From Gemmatimonas sp. (lineage in GTDB: Bacteria > Gemmatimonadota > Gemmatimonadetes > Gemmatimonadales > Gemmatimonadaceae), in NCBI GenBank assembly GCA_011390885.1, contig JAABRO010000004.1, positions 58,281-122,280 on the forward strand: 64,000 nucleotides of DNA. The letters run 5' to 3'. The position numbers were made by a program, and so were the translations under genes. How positions within the stretch are numbered: position 1 is the first letter of the stretch; each line of letters starts with the position of its first letter. Of this stretch, positions 48,909 to 57,308 are shown one piece after another. The notes under the pieces were generated by a model that made no database searches, was not told where the DNA came from, and saw nothing but the letters and a program-made list of their open reading frames with translations.

Positions 48909-50543
48909 ATGAAAGCCTGGCCGCTCCTCCTGCTGCTGCCGTTTGCGCTACCGGCCCAACGCGCCCCGCTGCTCGACTGGCCCTCCGGTCAGGCCCGGGC
49001 CCGGTTCGAGATCAGCATTCCACCCACCGTGCGCCCCGGCGTCACCACCGGCCGGGCCTACATCGTGTTGTCGCGCGACAGTGCACGCGAACCGCGGCTG
49101 CAGATCGGACGCGTTGGCGCACCGCTCTTCGGGCGCGACTTCACGTCGGTGCCCGCGGGGCGCGCCATTGTCATCGACGGCACCGACCTCGGCACGCCGG
49201 TGGCCGACATGGCCGACATCCCGGCGGGCGAGTACTGGGTGCAGGCCATCGTGAACGTCTACAGCGAGTTCAAGCGCGCGGACGGGCACGTGCTCTGGAT
49301 GCACGATGACCAGTGGGAAGGACAGGCGTGGACGCGATCGCCGGGCAACCTGTACAGCGTGCCGATCAAGGTCACGCTCGATCCGCGGCAGTCGCGCACC
49401 TACCAGCTGGCCGTCACCGAGATCATTCCGCCGGTGGTGGTCGCGGAGGACAACGAGTACGTGCAGCGCTTCCGCTTCCAGTCCCCGTCGCTGTCGGCGT
49501 TCTGGGGGCGGCCGATCTACCTGGGCGCCACGGTCCTGCTGCCCAGGGACTATGCCACGAGCACCATCCGCTACCCGGTGAACTACGTGCAGGGGCACTT
49601 CTCGCTCGCCGCGCCGTACGGCTTCGACCGCGACTCGGCGTTCCGTGCGCTCTGGCTGCGCGAGGACACGCCGCGGCTCATCGCCGTCACGTTCCAGCAC
49701 CCCACGCCGTACTTCGACGACTCGTACGCCGTGAACTCGGTGAACGTCGGGCCGTACGGCGATGCGATCATGCAGGAGCTCATTCCCGAGATCGAGAAGC
49801 GCTATCGCATCATCGCGGAGCCGTGGGCCCGCTGGCTGTCGGGCGGCTCGACCGGCGGCTGGGAATCACTGGCGCTGCAGATCTTCCATCCCGACTTCTT
49901 CGGTGGCACGTGGAGCTACTGCCCCGATCCGGTCACGTTCACCGACGTGGAAGGGATCAACATCTACGAAGACGACAATGCGTTCTACAAGAAGGTCACC
50001 GAGTGGCACCGCACGCCCACGATCAACTCGCGCGAGATCAACGGCGAGGTGCGCCAGACGTCGCAGCAGCGCGCGTGGATGGAGCTGGTGAACGGCACGA
50101 AGGGGCGCAGCGGCACGGGGCAGCTCGACATATGGAGCGCAGTGTTCGGGCCGATCGGCGCCGACGGCTACTTCAAGCCCGTGTTCGATCCGCGCACCGG
50201 CGCGATCGACCGCAGCGTGGCCGAGTACTGGCGCGCCAACTACGACCTGCTCGAGCACCTCAAGCGCAACTGGCCCACGCTCGGCCCCAAGCTCGTGGAC
50301 AAGCTGCACATCTTCCAGGGCGACGCGGACAACTTCTTCCTCGATCGGGCCACGCGTGAGCTGCAGGCGTGGATGGCCACCACCACGAATCCGCACTATC
50401 CCGGCCACTTCGAGTGGGGGGACCAGCGCGGCCACTGCTACGCCGGACCGGGTGGCGCGAGCGCGCGCCTCTTCGACATGGCGCGGCACGCGCGCCGTCA
50501 CCGTCCCGATGGTGTGACCACGCCCTGGTGGCCGATTCACTGA
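48909..50543 (+). CDS. secreted alpha/beta-hydrolase esterase
   Basis: 544 residues with a signal peptide (LLLLLPFALPAQ). An N-terminal beta domain (about 20-170) precedes an alpha/beta-hydrolase (about 195-530). The nucleophile elbow is LSGGSTGGWESLAL, with Ser in GGSTGG. The aromatic WWPIH terminus, NPHYPGHFEWGDQRGHCY and IFQGDADNFFLDRA offer candidate Asp and His of the triad. It is of the esterase-D/Fes type by layout. The substrate is unknown. Confidence 0.85.
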   Translation: MKAWPLLLLLPFALPAQRAPLLDWPSGQARARFEISIPPTVRPGVTTGRAYIVLSRDSAREPRLQIGRVGAPLFGRDFTSVPAGRAIVIDGTDLGTPVADMADIPAGEYWVQAIVNVYSEFKRADGHVLWMHDDQWEGQAWTRSPGNLYSVPIKVTLDPRQSRTYQLAVTEIIPPVVVAEDNEYVQRFRFQSPSLSAFWGRPIYLGATVLLPRDYATSTIRYPVNYVQGHFSLAAPYGFDRDSAFRALWLREDTPRLIAVTFQHPTPYFDDSYAVNSVNVGPYGDAIMQELIPEIEKRYRIIAEPWARWLSGGSTGGWESLALQIFHPDFFGGTWSYCPDPVTFTDVEGINIYEDDNAFYKKVTEWHRTPTINSREINGEVRQTSQQRAWMELVNGTKGRSGTGQLDIWSAVFGPIGADGYFKPVFDPRTGAIDRSVAEYWRANYDLLEHLKRNWPTLGPKLVDKLHIFQGDADNFFLDRATRELQAWMATTTNPHYPGHFEWGDQRGHCYAGPGGASARLFDMARHARRHRPDGVTTPWWPIH

Positions 50544-50567
50544 AGTCGGATCGTCTCGCTCGCGCCG

Positions 50568-52376
50568 CTACAGCGGCCACACAATCGGCAGCAGCAGCAG
50601 GGTGGTCACGATCACGAGCAGGTCGAGCGGCAGCCCGAGTCGCCAGTAGTCGGTGAAGCGGAAGCCGCCTGGCCCAAGAATGATCGTGTTGTTCTGGTGG
50701 CCGATCGGCGTGAGGAACGCGCACGATGCGCCGATGGCGACGGCCATGAGGAACGTGTCGGGATTCACGCCGAGCTGTGTGGCGGTGCCAAGCGCGATCG
50801 GGGCCATCACGGCAGCCGTGGCGGCGTTGTTCATGAGGTCGGTGAGCAGCATCGTGCTCACGAGCAGCACACCGAGCGCGATCAGCACGTCCCCACGCGC
50901 AACGGTGTCGAGCAGCCCCTGGGCGAGGACCATGGCGGTGCCGGTCTGCTGCATCGCGTCGGCCACGGGCAGCAGCGAGCCGAGCAGCACGATCACGGGC
51001 CAGTCCACGGCCTCGTAAACAGCCCGCAGCGGCAGCGTGCGCAGCGCCATCGAGGCCACCACGCCGCAGGCGAACGACACCGCGGCGGGCAGCAGGCCGA
51101 TCGCTGCCACGCCCACCGACACGGCCATGATCAGGGTCGCCGCCAGCGCCTTGCCGGGCGCGGGCAGGCGCAGGTTGCGACGCGCGAGCGGCACGCAGCC
51201 GGACTGCGCGGCGAAGTCGGTGACCGCCTCAGGCGCGCCATGCATGAGCAGCAGGTCTCCCGGACGGAACACGAACGAGCGCAGTCGCACGGCGGACCGG
51301 CGCCCCTGCCGCGAGACCGCGAGCAGGCTGATGCCGTAGCGCGTGCGCAGCAGGATGTCGCTCGCCGAGCGCGACACGAGTGGCGAGCCGGGCAGCACGG
51401 CCAGCTCCATGAGCGCGGGCAGCGTGCGGCGCGAGGACTTGCTGTCGTCGTCCGCGGTGGGCGCGGTGGTCACCGGAGTCGTGCGCGACTTCGACTCCTC
51501 GAGCTCGAGGTCGAGCGCTGACAGCAGCGAGGCGAGGGCGTCGGCGGCTGCCTCGACGACCAGCACGTCGTCGGCCTCGAGTACGTCACCGGCGCGCGGG
51601 AGCGGCTGGCGGACCTCACGGCGGATCAGGCCGATGACCTGCGCATCGTTGGCCTCGAGCGCCTCACCGAGGTCCGCGAGCGTCTTGCCCACGGTGCGAC
51701 TCCGCGCCGGGATGCGCACCTCGGTGAGGTACGATCCGGTCACGAAGCCGGAGAGGCCCGCCTGCTCACGCGACGGGACCAGGCGCCATCCGATGAGCGC
51801 GATGAACGCCACGCCGACACCGGTCACCGCGACGCCCACGGGAGAGAAGTCGAACATGCGGAAGCCACCAAGCCCGGCCGTGTCTCGGATGCCGGAGATG
51901 ATGAGGTTGGGCGGCGTGCCGATGAGCGTCATGGTGCCGCCGAGGATCGACGCCGCCGCCAGCGGCATGAGCACCTTGCCCGGCGGTAGTTCGAGACGCT
52001 CGGCGAGCTGCACCGCGATCGGCATGAGCAGCGCGAGCGCCCCCACGTTGTTCATGACACCGGAGAGCAGCGCCACGAGCACGGTGAGCGCGGCGATCGA
52101 CACCGTGGGGCCCGCCCTCGCCGGCAGCACCACCCGCGCGAGCACGTCCACCGCGCCCGATGTCTGCAGGGCGCGGCTCAGCACGAGCACACACGCCACG
52201 GTGATCACCGCCGGGTGCCCGAAGCCGGCAAACGCCTCGGTGGCCGGCACGAGGCCGAGCAGCACGCAGGCGAGCAGCGCGCTCGCCGCCACCATGTCGT
52301 GGCGCCAGCGGCCCCACAGGAACATGCCGATGGCCGCCACCAGCACCACGATGATGGAGAGCTGCTCGCGAGTCAT
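50568..52376 (-). CDS. SLC13-family permease with two RCK_C domains
   Basis: 602 residues. About ten to twelve membrane helices split by a soluble block. Transport motifs: GVMNNVGALALLMPIAVQL and ILGGTMTLIGTPPNLIISGI in the first half, and LLTDLMNNAATAAVMAPIAL and GASCAFLTPIGHQNNTIILG in the second. Two TrkA-C (RCK_C) modules lie between about 215 and 400 (VIGLIRREVRQPLPRAGDVL; ISLLAVSRQGRRSAVRLRSF). The family carries dicarboxylates, sulfate or other anions. It lies 27 bases downstream of the HEPN-like gene on the same strand. Confidence 0.9.
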   Translation of the reverse strand: MTREQLSIIVVLVAAIGMFLWGRWRHDMVAASALLACVLLGLVPATEAFAGFGHPAVITVACVLVLSRALQTSGAVDVLARVVLPARAGPTVSIAALTVLVALLSGVMNNVGALALLMPIAVQLAERLELPPGKVLMPLAAASILGGTMTLIGTPPNLIISGIRDTAGLGGFRMFDFSPVGVAVTGVGVAFIALIGWRLVPSREQAGLSGFVTGSYLTEVRIPARSRTVGKTLADLGEALEANDAQVIGLIRREVRQPLPRAGDVLEADDVLVVEAAADALASLLSALDLELEESKSRTTPVTTAPTADDDSKSSRRTLPALMELAVLPGSPLVSRSASDILLRTRYGISLLAVSRQGRRSAVRLRSFVFRPGDLLLMHGAPEAVTDFAAQSGCVPLARRNLRLPAPGKALAATLIMAVSVGVAAIGLLPAAVSFACGVVASMALRTLPLRAVYEAVDWPVIVLLGSLLPVADAMQQTGTAMVLAQGLLDTVARGDVLIALGVLLVSTMLLTDLMNNAATAAVMAPIALGTATQLGVNPDTFLMAVAIGASCAFLTPIGHQNNTIILGPGGFRFTDYWRLGLPLDLLVIVTTLLLLPIVWPL

Positions 52377-52403
52377 GGCGTCGGAAAGCGGAGGTCGCGC
52401 CGG

Positions 52404-53561
52404 TCAGCGCTTCCGCGTCACCTTCGCGAGGCGCACCAGCGCGCCGTCGCACCCCACGCCCAGCAACTGGTTGCGCCACCGCAGCGCGACGTCGCGCGGC
52501 ACGGACTCCCCGTGCGACGCCGGATTGCGTGCCTCGGCGGCGAACTGATCGAGGATCGCCGCGCACTCCCTTGTGAGCCAGGCCCCATCGTGGAGCGTGG
52601 TGCACAGGTAGTCCGCGAGTTCGCGCTCGCTGCCGAGCGCAAAGGCCAGTTGCCGAAGCGTGAGCGGCAGCGCCTCGGGCAGGCGTACGGTGTGATGCTC
52701 CACCTTCACGAGACGGGCCGGCTCTGGGGCATCGCGCATCGCATCGCGAAGCAGCAGGTTGATCTGCACCTCGAGCGCCTTGCCGTACCCCACCACCACA
52801 GCCGAAAGATCGGCGGCCGGATCGCGGCGGTGCTCGCGCAACGTGAACTCCGCGCCGGCCAGGAAGCGGCGCGCGGAGGCGTCGAGTGCGTTCCACGCCG
52901 CCGCGCCCAGGTGATCCTCGCGCAGCACGGCCTCCATCGCGCCGACGGCGCCACGCTCGGCGTCGAACCGCGCCCAGAGTGCGCCGTCGGCCAGGAGCGT
53001 GCGCTCGGCCGCATCAAAGAAGCGGCGGCCATCCGGGCGCGTGACGATGAGTGGCAGCTCCAGCATGCCGCCGTACAGCGAGACCGGCTTGTCGTGGTAG
53101 CGCGTGTTGCGCAGTCGCGTCAGCTCGGCTTGCACCCCTTCGAGATCGTCACGCACGAGCGCGCGGATGTCGGCCACCTGAAACCAGCAGTCGCAGTGGA
53201 GGTCCTTGTGCGCGTAGTAGGCGGGCACGTGTGCGGCGTCGTCCCTGCGCGGGTCGTCGGCTTCGATCGCGAGCAGGTCCGCCACGTAGAGTGAACGGTA
53301 GTCGGTGAGGTAGAGATGGGTCTCGTCGTCCGTGTCCGCACCGGCATCGGTCTGCGCATCGAGGGCGAGCACATCGCTCAGGTGCGGCATGGGCGCCAGC
53401 CGGTTGGACGAGCGCACCTTGCCCCACCACACATACACGTCGTCGTCGGCTACGGAACCGGCGGCGTACTTCGCATCCCACTCGAGCAGCAGGCGCACGT
53501 GCGCCTCGAAGGCATCGGCGGCGTAGGCCGGATTCCAGACCGTGAGCAAATGGCGCGACAT
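52404..53561 (-). CDS. unrecognised protein with HEPN-like C-terminus (RX4H)
   Basis: 385 residues from the ATG at 53561. The N-terminal two thirds is unrecognised; it opens HLLTVWNPAYAADAFEAHVR and contains VYVWWGKVRSSNR, HLYLTDYRSLYVADL and CDCWFQVADIRALV. The C-terminal part (about 235-385) is helical: AVVVGYGKALEVQINLLLRD, then Arg345-Asn-Pro-Ala-Ser-His350, an RX4H motif as in HEPN RNases. HEPN proteins often act in toxin-antitoxin or defence systems, but also elsewhere. It is divergent from the acidic-tailed gene by 135 bases. Confidence 0.6.
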   Translation of the reverse strand: MSRHLLTVWNPAYAADAFEAHVRLLLEWDAKYAAGSVADDDVYVWWGKVRSSNRLAPMPHLSDVLALDAQTDAGADTDDETHLYLTDYRSLYVADLLAIEADDPRRDDAAHVPAYYAHKDLHCDCWFQVADIRALVRDDLEGVQAELTRLRNTRYHDKPVSLYGGMLELPLIVTRPDGRRFFDAAERTLLADGALWARFDAERGAVGAMEAVLREDHLGAAAWNALDASARRFLAGAEFTLREHRRDPAADLSAVVVGYGKALEVQINLLLRDAMRDAPEPARLVKVEHHTVRLPEALPLTLRQLAFALGSERELADYLCTTLHDGAWLTRECAAILDQFAAEARNPASHGESVPRDVALRWRNQLLGVGCDGALVRLAKVTRKR

Positions 53562-53696
53562 GCGAGCGGGGCGAGAGGGTGACTGCGCGATTCTGGAATC
53601 GGGTGCGCCCGAACGCAAGGCGTCTGGCCGACTGTCAGACCCCATGCCGATCTTGCCGTGTCCGAACGCGTTGCGTCCCCCCGGCAAGGAGCGGTC

Positions 53697-54473
53697 ATGC
53701 CCCGTCGTCTCTCCCATCCCGTGCCCGAGATCGAGGGCATCGCCCTCGACGTTCGCCCGGAGTCGTACTGGGCCGACCGCGACCCGCTGTCGTCCATCGT
53801 GCAGAACATCAAGGGGCAGAACCGTCGGGAGATGGCGCGTGACTTCATCGCCGGTGGGGCGGATGCTGCGCTGGGGCCGATCGAGTCCAGCCTGCTCGAG
53901 GATACGCTGCCGGCGGCGGAGCGCATCTCGCTCGGGAGGATTCATCCGAGCTTCATGGGCGGCGAGTACCTGCCGGACTACGCCCGTGGCGAGGTCGAGA
54001 TCGCGCGCATCGTGCTCGACAGCGTCACGCAGGACGTGTTCAGCGTGCGCGCTCGGCGTGCCCGCCCCGGGGCGCGCATCCGCTATCGCCTCGTGGACGA
54101 GTACGCATCCGACTTCCGGCTCGATCCGGCGACGTCCACGCGGCCGCTCACGCTGCGCGAACTCGTGCATCTGCTCGACTTCGCCACGGCCGAAGATCGT
54201 GACAACCTGGGGCTGCCGTTCCCCGAGAGCATCCTCGGGTGGCAGCGTGGGTGGGGCGAGCCGGTGAACGCCGGCTTCGTGCGCATGGAGTCGGTGTTCT
54301 ATCCGGCGCTCGATGCGTACTACGCGCACCGGTTGGAGGCGTATGCGGACGCGTGCAACGCGGAGGACTTCGAGGGGGAGGAGGAGGGAGAGGAAGGAGA
54401 GGAAGGAGGGGAAGAAGGGGAAGAAGAGGAAGAAGAGCAGCTCGAGGCGGAGGCTGACGGGGACACGTTGTGA
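53697..54473 (+). CDS. acidic-tailed conserved protein, copy 1
   Basis: 258 residues from the ATG at 53697, supported by AAGGAG upstream. No family recognised. The core contains GRIHPSFMGGEYLPDYARGE (80-99), EIARIVLDSVTQDVFSVRAR and RYRLVDEYASDF, shared with the copy at 60438-61175. The last 30 residues are almost all Glu/Gly, encoded by a 66-base pure-purine tract. It has no signal peptide or membrane helix, so it is cytoplasmic. It is convergent with ppc and divergent from the HEPN-like gene. Confidence 0.7.
   Translation: MPRRLSHPVPEIEGIALDVRPESYWADRDPLSSIVQNIKGQNRREMARDFIAGGADAALGPIESSLLEDTLPAAERISLGRIHPSFMGGEYLPDYARGEVEIARIVLDSVTQDVFSVRARRARPGARIRYRLVDEYASDFRLDPATSTRPLTLRELVHLLDFATAEDRDNLGLPFPESILGWQRGWGEPVNAGFVRMESVFYPALDAYYAHRLEAYADACNAEDFEGEEEGEEGEEGGEEGEEEEEEQLEAEADGDTL
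54372..54437 (+). repeat. 66-base uninterrupted polypurine tract
   Basis: Every base from 54372 to 54437 is A or G on the plus strand. It encodes the Glu/Gly tail of the acidic protein. Such tracts are prone to slippage and can form triplex structure. Confidence 0.9.
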
Positions 54474-54497
54474 CGCCTGCGCACGCCCCGTGCCTAC

Positions 54498-57254
54498 TCA
54501 CCCCGTGTTGCGAAGCGCCCCTGCGATCGCATTCACCGACTGCAGCAGGGACTGCAGCAGCGGCTCGCGCTCCGGGTGCTCGTCGGGAAGCGCGCGCCAC
54601 CGGCGCAGCTGCACCACCTGCGTGTGGTGCAGCGGCGCCAGCGCCTCCTCACGCAGTGTGTTGGAGGCCCAGTGGTTGCGGCGGCGCTCGGAGAACGGGC
54701 GGCCGAACAGGCGATCCATCTGCGTGCGCGTGCGCTGCAGTTCCTCCAGAATGCGCGAGAGCAGCCGCGTGCGCAGGGCATCGTCGTCCACCAGCTCCGC
54801 GTACATCGCGGCCACGCGCTCGTTGGTGGCGGCGAGCGCCGTGTCCACGCTGGTGAACACGTAGCGGAAGAACGCATCCGTGCCGATGAGCGCGCGCACC
54901 CGCTCCCAATTCGCCGGCGCCTCCTGCTCCAACGCCTCGAGCGCCGTCCCCACGCCGTACCACGCGGTGAGGTTGAAGCGGCTCTGGCTCCAGCTGAACA
55001 CCCAGGGAATCGCGCGCAGGTCCTCGAGCGTGGCGCGGCCCGAGCGTCGCGCCGGCCGCGAGCCGATCTTGCTGCGCTCGATCACGTCGATCGGGCTCGA
55101 TTGCCGGAAGAACGGCACGAACCCCTCGTCGCGCACGAGCGACTCGTAGGCCACGCGACTCGCATGGGCAAGGCGCTCGGCGAGCGCGGCGTGCGGATGG
55201 TCCGGTGCGGGCTGCGCGTCGCCACGCAACCCGGCGGCGCAGCTGCCGGCGAACATGAGCTCCAGGTTGAACGCCGCGTTGAGCCGGTTGGCGTACTTCT
55301 GCGCGATCGTCTCGCCCTGCTCCGTGAGGCGCAACCGGCCGTGGAAGCTGCCGGGCGGCAGCGCGCGCAGGAAGAAGTGCGACGGCCCGGACCCGCGACT
55401 GATCGATCCGCCCTTGCCGTGAAAGCACACGATGCGCACGCCGTGCTCGGCACCCACGCGCGCCAGCTGTGCCTGCACGCGATGCAGCCCCCATTGGCTG
55501 GCGAGAATGCCGCCGTCCTTGTTGCTGTCACTGTACCCGATCATCACCATGACCTCCGGTGCGCCGCCGTCCTGCGACGCGCGCAGCGACGCGCGCGTGA
55601 TCGGGTGCCGGAGGAAGGCATCCATGATGGCCGGCCCCGCCTCGAGGTCATCGATGGTCTCGAACAGCGGCACCACCGGAATCACGCACGTCAGCCCCTC
55701 CCGTGTGCGCTGCAGCAGGCCGGCCTCGCGCGCGAGCAGGTAGACGGCCAGCAGGTCGCTCACGGATCGCGTCATGCTCACGATGAGCGATCCCAGCCCG
55801 TCCGTGCCGTACCTGGACACATGCTCGGCCAGCGCCCGGTGGCACGACACCACCGCCAGCGCCTCGTCGGCCAGCACGCTCGTCGCGCCGGTGAAGGGGC
55901 GCAGCGTGCGCAGCTCCTCCTCGAGGAATGCAAGACGCCCCGCTTCGTCGTGCGCCGAGTACACCACGTCGCTGCCGGCCTCGGCGAGCAGCTGGTCGAG
56001 TGCGCGCTCGTGGAACGCGCTGTTCTGGCGCACATCGAGCTGGGCGAGGTGAAAGCCGAACGTGTCCACCACGCGCAGCGCCTCGTGCACATCGGAGTGC
56101 GCGGCGCGCGCGGCATCGTGCGCCACCAGCGCGTCCTGCAGCAGGCGCAGGTCGTCTCCGAGCGCGCGCGCCCACGCATAGCAGCCAGGAAACGACTGCA
56201 GCGCCGTGGCGTGACCGCGAACCACCTGCACCGGCAGGGCGTGAATGCACAGGTTCACGAACTGCCGGAACGCCTCGCCCTGGTTCCGGCGCACGGCGAG
56301 TTCGCCCACGTCGCCCAACGCGGCGCGCAGCGCCTCCGCTCGTCGCTGCAGCGCCGGCACCGCGTCGTTCAGCTCCACGCTGAAGCTGAGCCGCTGCACC
56401 AGCGTGACCAATGCACGGCGCACCACGATGATGCCGTGCAGGCGCATGGTGTCGAGCGTCTCCGCCGTGAGTGATGCGGTCACGAGCGGGTGGCCGTCGC
56501 GGTCGCCTCCCACCCAGGTGCCCATGCGCAGCGCCGGAAAGGCGCGCGCCGCGTGCACCGCGTTCACGTCGAGTCCGGCGTCGCGCCATGCGTCGAGCAG
56601 CGCGCGGTCGAGCACGGGCATGAGGTCGGGGAACACGTTGGTGAGGTAGTGCAGCACGTTGCGGCGCTCGTCGCGCACGTCCGGCTTCTCGGTGAACACT
56701 TCGCCCGTGCGCCAGATGCGGTCGAGTGACCGCTTCACCTCGTCGCGGATCACCTGCTGCTCGCGCGTGCTGTACATGCTGTTCTCGCGCTGCAGCATGT
56801 GCAGGTAGAGCTCGCGGTGCTGCTCGAGCACCGTGGCCCGCTTGGCCTCCGTGGGGTGCGCCGTCAGCACCGGCTCCACCACCGTGCGGGCGAGCTGCGC
56901 GAGCAGTTGGGCCTCGGTGGCGCCATGGGCGCGCAGCTGCTGCAGGGTGGCGGCCCAGCTGCCGTTGATGGCCTGCGCACCCTCGCGGTCCACGCGCCCG
57001 CGCCGATGCTGGATCGCGCCGTTCACCTCCGCCTGGTTGAGCAGGTGGAAGCAGATGGACCAGACACGCAGCGCATCGTCGGTGAGCTCGGCGAGCGCTG
57101 CGGGCGCGTGCAGCCACGGCAGGGCCTGCGCCAGGTCGGGGCGCCCCGCCTCGGTGAGCACCTCGTGGAAGCAGCGCAGGATGAAGCGCAGGTCGGCGTA
57201 CGGCTTGCCGAGCGTGCGCTCGATGTCGTCGAAGAACGTCGTGGCCGTGGTCAT
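54498..57254 (-). CDS. ppc: phosphoenolpyruvate carboxylase
   Basis: 918 residues, standard length. Motifs: VLTAHPTEAKRATVL with catalytic His133; MIGYSDSNKDGGILASQWG; and FHGKGGSISRGSGPSHFFL. The end, ALRNTG, matches the family's terminal NTG. It carboxylates PEP to oxaloacetate, refilling the citric acid cycle. It stands alone, convergent with the acidic-tailed gene and 54 bases from the M42 gene. Confidence 0.97.
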   Translation of the reverse strand: MTTATTFFDDIERTLGKPYADLRFILRCFHEVLTEAGRPDLAQALPWLHAPAALAELTDDALRVWSICFHLLNQAEVNGAIQHRRGRVDREGAQAINGSWAATLQQLRAHGATEAQLLAQLARTVVEPVLTAHPTEAKRATVLEQHRELYLHMLQRENSMYSTREQQVIRDEVKRSLDRIWRTGEVFTEKPDVRDERRNVLHYLTNVFPDLMPVLDRALLDAWRDAGLDVNAVHAARAFPALRMGTWVGGDRDGHPLVTASLTAETLDTMRLHGIIVVRRALVTLVQRLSFSVELNDAVPALQRRAEALRAALGDVGELAVRRNQGEAFRQFVNLCIHALPVQVVRGHATALQSFPGCYAWARALGDDLRLLQDALVAHDAARAAHSDVHEALRVVDTFGFHLAQLDVRQNSAFHERALDQLLAEAGSDVVYSAHDEAGRLAFLEEELRTLRPFTGATSVLADEALAVVSCHRALAEHVSRYGTDGLGSLIVSMTRSVSDLLAVYLLAREAGLLQRTREGLTCVIPVVPLFETIDDLEAGPAIMDAFLRHPITRASLRASQDGGAPEVMVMIGYSDSNKDGGILASQWGLHRVQAQLARVGAEHGVRIVCFHGKGGSISRGSGPSHFFLRALPPGSFHGRLRLTEQGETIAQKYANRLNAAFNLELMFAGSCAAGLRGDAQPAPDHPHAALAERLAHASRVAYESLVRDEGFVPFFRQSSPIDVIERSKIGSRPARRSGRATLEDLRAIPWVFSWSQSRFNLTAWYGVGTALEALEQEAPANWERVRALIGTDAFFRYVFTSVDTALAATNERVAAMYAELVDDDALRTRLLSRILEELQRTRTQMDRLFGRPFSERRRNHWASNTLREEALAPLHHTQVVQLRRWRALPDEHPEREPLLQSLLQSVNAIAGALRNTG

Positions 57255-57308
57255 GTCGTAGGGAAGCCTGGGGTCACGATTTCCGCAAATGCCACGTGGC
57301 GCATGCCG

